From Streptomyces profundus (lineage in GTDB: Bacteria; Actinomycetota; Actinomycetes; Streptomycetales; Streptomycetaceae), in contig NZ_CP082362.1 of the NCBI RefSeq assembly GCF_020740535.1, forward strand, positions 1,736,001-1,800,000: a DNA stretch of 64,000 nt, given 5' to 3'. A program made the position numbers and the translations under genes. The first letter of the stretch is position 1. Each line of letters begins with the position of its first letter. Below, one piece after another: positions 60,178 through 64,000 of the stretch. Under the pieces are notes generated by a model, which worked only from the letters and a program-made list of their open reading frames with translations, made no database searches and was not told the DNA's origin.

Positions 60178-61038
60178 TCAACGTCGGCGGAAGGGCGCGG
60201 CCAGCTCCCTGACCATCCTGGCCGCGCCCCAGGTGTCGGCGTCGTGCGCGACCACGCTCATCAGCTCCCGCAGGTACATCAGCGGCATCCGCTCCCGCCA
60301 GCCGTCGAGCAGCGGCGCCGACTCGGCGTAGGCGGCGAAGAAGGCGTCGGCCGCCGGCGGGCGCGGCGAGCACCAGAACATGCCGAGGTCGACCTCGGGC
60401 CAGGTGGAGGAGACGGCCGGGTCGATCAGCACCGGCTCGCCCTCGGCGGTCGCCACCACGTTCCCGCGCCACAGATCCCCGTGGGTGAGCGACGGCGGCT
60501 GCGCCGGAACCAGTTCGGGCAGCGCGGCGCAGAGCGCCTCGATGGCGTGGCGGTCGGCCGCGTCGAAGGCGGCGTCCGCGGCCGGCTCGGTGAGCCAGCG
60601 CAGCACGCGCCGCTCGGCGAAGAAGCGGTGGCCGTCGGTGTCCCACGTGTTGTCCTGCCGCAGGCGCCCCAGCCAGCCGTCGCGGTGCCAGCCGAAGCGG
60701 TCGGCGACGGTGCGGGTGTGCAGCGCGGCGATCCGGTGGCCGAGGGCGGCCCAGAACGCGGGCTCGTCGGGCGCCGGTTGGTGCGCCGCCAGGACCAGCA
60801 GCGTCGGCGAGACATGGTGGACGTCGGGGACGGCCTGGCCGCCCTCGTCGCGCAGCGCGGCCAGCCCTTCGGCCTCCACCGCGAAGAGGCCGGGGAGGTC
60901 CCCCGTCACGGTCTTGGCGAACACCCGTCGTCCGTCGCCGAGTCGGGCGATGCCGGCGTCCGCGATCACCCCGCCGGCGGCCGGTCCGACGGAGATCGCG
61001 TCGAAACCGGCCGCGTCGAGCAGCGTGTGCAGTGTCAT
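60178..61038 (-). CDS. Fructosamine kinase-like protein
   Basis: 286 residues, ATG at 61038. Aminoglycoside-phosphotransferase-like fold: RRVFAKTVTGDLPGLFAVEAEGLAAL (ATP-binding Lys and following Glu), catalytic LTHGDLWRGNVV and metal-binding EPVLIDPAVSSTWPEVDLGMF. The form LTHGDLW.GN and IDPAV is characteristic of the fructosamine-kinase/ketosamine-3-kinase family, which removes sugars from glycated proteins by phosphorylation. It lies 41 bp after the stop of the large secreted gene, possibly in one unit. Substrate not shown here. Confidence 0.9.
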   Translation of the reverse strand: MTLHTLLDAAGFDAISVGPAAGGVIADAGIARLGDGRRVFAKTVTGDLPGLFAVEAEGLAALRDEGGQAVPDVHHVSPTLLVLAAHQPAPDEPAFWAALGHRIAALHTRTVADRFGWHRDGWLGRLRQDNTWDTDGHRFFAERRVLRWLTEPAADAAFDAADRHAIEALCAALPELVPAQPPSLTHGDLWRGNVVATAEGEPVLIDPAVSSTWPEVDLGMFWCSPRPPAADAFFAAYAESAPLLDGWRERMPLMYLRELMSVVAHDADTWGAARMVRELAAPFRRR

Positions 61039-61079
61039 GCTCCCGATGACATCACGGAAGCCCGCCGACCCGGTGGGGG

Positions 61080-64000
61080 TCAGCTCTCGGTGAAGTGGGC
61101 CTCCAGGGTGGTGGGGGCGGTGACGGGGAGCGTCAACGTCGGTTCGGTGGACAGGGGTTCGCCGTCGGACTCCCAGTGGTCGAAGCGGAAGCCGTCGGCC
61201 GGCTCGGCGGTGACGGTGATCTCGCTGCCCTCCTCGTAGGCGCCCGGCTCGGTCATGTTGCCCCGGACGGTGACCGTGCCGCCGTCCTCGGGGGCGGCCT
61301 CGGCGGTGACCGGGTGGTTGACCATGTAGAGCGCCATCACATTGAGCAGGGTCACCGGGCCCGTGCTGGTGGTGCCGTTGTAGCGCATCACATTGACGGC
61401 GGTGACCTCGGCGTCCTCGCCGGCGTGGACGGTGTAGCCCTCCTCGTGCAGGTTGTCGGAGCCCAGGTTGAACGCGGTGACCTCGCCCGATTCGACCACC
61501 AGCGCGCTGTGGTAGCCGTAGCCGAAGACGTTCAGCGTCTGGAGGTCCCTCGCCCCCGCCACCGTGACCAGATCGGACTGGGCGCGGGTGTAGGTGTCGA
61601 TGACCTGCGGGAAGATCTGGTTCTCCAGGCCCCAGTCCGGCAGCGCGTAGCCGACACGGGCGGTGGCGTTGCCGTTGGAGAGCACGCCCTCGATCCGGCC
61701 GCCCGCGCTGTCGCCGACGGTGATGCCGCCGGCCAGGAACGCGCCGGAGAGCTTGCGGATCACAAAGCCGTCGTTGCGGTGGGTGGCCATGTCCACGCCG
61801 TTCCAGGCGTTGGGCATGCCGACGTTGACCACATAGGTGCCGGTGCCGTTGCCCCGGACGGTGAACGGGTAGGGCGCCAGGCCCTCCTCGTCGCCCGGGT
61901 TGTTCTCCGGATAGAACACCCGCAGCCCGTGCACGCCGGCCCGGTCGCCGTCCAGGGTGATCAGCGCGGTCGCGCCCTCGGGGTCGTCCGTGCCCCGGCC
62001 CTCGCGGGCGAAGAGGACGGTGCCGCCGCTGGCGCCCAGCAGATCGCGGTGGGCGATCGGCGAGGAGCCGCGCAACTCCACGTCGGCCGGCACCCTGAGG
62101 TGGCCGTCGACGCGGTACCAGCCGGCCGGCAGGTAGACGATGCCGCCGCCGTCGGCCGAGGCCGCGTCCAGCGTCGCTTGGAGGGCGTCGGTCGCGTCCG
62201 TCTCGGGCAGCACGCCCACGCCGCGCGGGGCGTCCGTCACCTGGAGCACGCCGCGCTCGGCCCTGGGGGTGGTGGCGGGCTCGTAGGCGGGGGCCTCGCC
62301 CGGGAGTTCGTAGACGGTGCCGCTGGTGGGGCCGACCAGTTCGGTGTCGGTGAGCTTCACATACAGCTCGCCCCGGTTCTGGACGGACGCCTCGCTGCCC
62401 TCCAACACGCTGTCGACCAGGCCGAAGCCCCAGCGGGAGGTGAAGTCGGCGGTGCGCACGGCGATATCGGTGTCGCGGACCTCCGTCCGCACGAGGGAGC
62501 CGGCGAAGTTGATCCGCTGGCCCTCCACCACGTCGATGCCGATCCGGTAGTCGGCGACGCCGATGTCGATGAACTCGTCCCACTCCAGGTCGCCCAGGAC
62601 GAGCCCGGTGCCGTTGGCGCGGGTCCAGGCGTCGAGCGCGGCGCGCTCCGGCGGGTCGTAGGCGGTGGGCGCCTCGGCCCAGAAGCGGTTGTTGAGGTGC
62701 ACGTTCTGCCAGGTGCCGACGTCGGCGCCGTTGTAGGCGCGGACGCCCTCGAAGAGCGCGGTGCCCTGGATGTCGCGCAGCGTGGTGGACTCGTGGGTCT
62801 GGCCGCCGGACGGGGCCTCGCCCTGGTCGCTTGGCATGGTGGAGATCCCGATGCCCCGGTAGGAGTTGAGCAGGGTCACCTCGGCGACGGTGGCCATCAT
62901 GTAGTTCTCGTTGCCGATCCAGGCCCGGCCCGGGATCTCGAAGGTGTGGTTGTAGGGGACGGGCTCCGCCGCGCTCTGGTTCGGGTAGTAGGTGCTCACG
63001 CCGATGACGCCGGCGCTGCCGCCGATCCGGAAGAGGCTGGGCCCGTCGTCGCCCGGCGCGAGATCGGCCAGCAGGACGGTGCCCAACTCGGCGTCCGCCT
63101 GGCCCAGGTAGTCGGGGTTGCGGTCGCCGCGCACCGTGCAGAAGGCGTGCACCTCGATGGTGTCGGTGACCAGATAGCTCCCCGACGGCAGCCAGACGGT
63201 GCCGCCGCCGGCGTCCACGCAGGCGTGGACGGCCCGCTGGATGGCGTCCGTCGAGTCCCGTTCACCGGTGGGGTCGGCGCCGAAGTCGGTGGCGTCGAAG
63301 TCGGCCACGATCCAGTCGTCGGTGGGGAACTCCGTCTCCACCAGCCGGGGTTCGGGGGTGACCACGCGCTCCTCGCGGATCTCGAACTCGGTGACGGTCT
63401 GCCGGGTGGCGCCCTCGCCGTAGCCGTGCAGGGCGACCCGGACATGGCGGGCGTCGACGGTGTCGAACCGCACCCGGACGCCCCGGTCGGGCCCGGTGCC
63501 GCCGCCCTCCCTGACGTCGGTGAACTCCTCGCCGTCGAGGGAGGTCTGGACGGTGAACGCGGACGGGTAGCGGTCGGCGAAGGAGAGCCGCACGTCGTTG
63601 ACTGGCGTCGCCTCGCCCAGGTCGACGGTGAGCCACTCGCCCTGCCCGGCCTCGGAGCTGTGCCACGCCGTGTCGAGCGAGCCGTCGACGGCCGCCTCCG
63701 GCGCCGCACCGCTGCTCGCGGTGATCGCGGCGCCACGGGCCAGGTTGGTGCTGTGGGCGGTGGCCTGGGCGGCGGTCAACTCCTGGTGCAGGGTGCGCAG
63801 CGCGTCCTTGGCCCGCTCCTCCGTGGTCGCGGGGTCGTCGGCGACGGCGCGGGCCGTGTCGATGACGGCGCGCAGCGCGTCGCGGGTGCCCGGCGGGTAC
63901 TGGCCGTCCCGGTCGCCCTCGCGGACGGTGCCGAGCACCCGTTCGGCGTGGTCGAGGTGGCGGAGAAGTCCCGCGGTGGGCTCCAGGCCGTCGGCGAGCA
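61080..64000 (-). CDS. Large secreted beta-helix protein (pectate-lyase/GH55-like), 5' end outside window
   Basis: At least 973 residues; the frame is still open at the right edge, so the N-terminus is missing. Domains in order: a helical FIVAR-like segment; an F5/8-type discoidin carbohydrate-binding module (NLARGAAITASSGAAPEAAVDG, to about EFEIRE); a first pectate-lyase-3 beta-helix (IVADFDATDFGADPTGERDSTDAIQRAVHAC); a second one (DATDALQATLDAASADGGGIVYLPAGWYRVDGHL); and a C-terminal InlB-like B-repeat module (VTAEPADGFRFDHWESDG). This architecture is used by secreted enzymes acting on polysaccharides. The catalytic residues cannot be assigned with confidence. Confidence 0.85.
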   Translation of the reverse strand, partial: LADGLEPTAGLLRHLDHAERVLGTVREGDRDGQYPPGTRDALRAVIDTARAVADDPATTEERAKDALRTLHQELTAAQATAHSTNLARGAAITASSGAAPEAAVDGSLDTAWHSSEAGQGEWLTVDLGEATPVNDVRLSFADRYPSAFTVQTSLDGEEFTDVREGGGTGPDRGVRVRFDTVDARHVRVALHGYGEGATRQTVTEFEIREERVVTPEPRLVETEFPTDDWIVADFDATDFGADPTGERDSTDAIQRAVHACVDAGGGTVWLPSGSYLVTDTIEVHAFCTVRGDRNPDYLGQADAELGTVLLADLAPGDDGPSLFRIGGSAGVIGVSTYYPNQSAAEPVPYNHTFEIPGRAWIGNENYMMATVAEVTLLNSYRGIGISTMPSDQGEAPSGGQTHESTTLRDIQGTALFEGVRAYNGADVGTWQNVHLNNRFWAEAPTAYDPPERAALDAWTRANGTGLVLGDLEWDEFIDIGVADYRIGIDVVEGQRINFAGSLVRTEVRDTDIAVRTADFTSRWGFGLVDSVLEGSEASVQNRGELYVKLTDTELVGPTSGTVYELPGEAPAYEPATTPRAERGVLQVTDAPRGVGVLPETDATDALQATLDAASADGGGIVYLPAGWYRVDGHLRVPADVELRGSSPIAHRDLLGASGGTVLFAREGRGTDDPEGATALITLDGDRAGVHGLRVFYPENNPGDEEGLAPYPFTVRGNGTGTYVVNVGMPNAWNGVDMATHRNDGFVIRKLSGAFLAGGITVGDSAGGRIEGVLSNGNATARVGYALPDWGLENQIFPQVIDTYTRAQSDLVTVAGARDLQTLNVFGYGYHSALVVESGEVTAFNLGSDNLHEEGYTVHAGEDAEVTAVNVMRYNGTTSTGPVTLLNVMALYMVNHPVTAEAAPEDGGTVTVRGNMTEPGAYEEGSEITVTAEPADGFRFDHWESDGEPLSTEPTLTLPVTAPTTLEAHFTES

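Overview
The window is a 64 kb piece of a very GC-rich actinomycete chromosome, almost certainly Streptomyces or a close relative. The evidence is the overall base composition (near 72% G+C by eye), frequent GTG starts, four-base ATGA/GTGA gene overlaps, and families largely confined to streptomycetes (DUF397 with DUF5753-type XRE regulators, DUF6879, DUF7848-like proteins, the conflict-system component EACC1, LAxTG sortase substrates). One tRNA gene (Trp) is present. There is no rRNA, CRISPR array or recognisable transposase.

Layout. 0-7 kb: the end of a membrane-protein pair, a NarL/DesK-type two-component system, a STAND-type NACHT-repeat protein that resembles a bacterial immune receptor, and tRNA-Trp. 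7-17.4 kb: a secreted GH128-like glucanase, a secreted purple-acid-phosphatase-like enzyme, an acyl-CoA carboxylase beta/epsilon pair with an unusual specificity residue, a Gfo/Idh/MocA oxidoreductase, an MMPL exporter with a divergent TetR regulator, and an MFS transporter divergent from a GlxA/AraC regulator. 17.4-28 kb: carbohydrate use, with a GH127 beta-L-arabinofuranosidase, a second two-component system and a complete alpha-galactoside operon (GH36, two permeases, lipoprotein binding protein) that ends at a clear hairpin. Three of these glycoside hydrolase genes carry LacI-type palindromes upstream, although no LacI gene is present.

28-36 kb: housekeeping and accessory singletons (DinB-like protein, TetR/SDR pair, a nuclease-kinase pair, a sugar dehydrogenase, a quinone reductase/TetR pair), plus a relic of an acetyltransferase gene. 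36.3-44.4 kb: an accessory segment of visibly lower GC with two WhiJ-type regulatory clusters. Between them lies a small locus combining a 53-residue peptide gene, an intergenic hairpin, an asparagine-synthetase-like enzyme without the glutaminase cysteine, and a GNAT acetyltransferase. This looks like a peptide natural-product (RiPP) locus of a kind I cannot assign. The second cluster drives five tiny genes that include two CxxC proteins and two catalytically degenerate Nudix-like proteins.

44.4-64 kb: a MarR regulator and a methyltransferase; then an EACC1 plus caspase-Hsp70 fusion operon, which is a predicted biological-conflict (defence or cell-suicide) system; two drug-type MFS exporters; a sortase-anchored surface protein with membrane neighbours; a DUF1992 protein, a VOC protein, and a YeeE/YedE sulfur transporter behind a cysteine-containing leader peptide; a fructosamine-kinase-like protein; and a large secreted beta-helix protein that runs off the right edge.

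The strongest leads are the caspase-Hsp70/EACC1 system (45.7-48.7 kb), the peptide plus Asn-synthetase locus (38.0-40.5 kb), the NACHT protein (3.6-6.7 kb) and the twin pseudo-Nudix cluster (42.8-44.4 kb).
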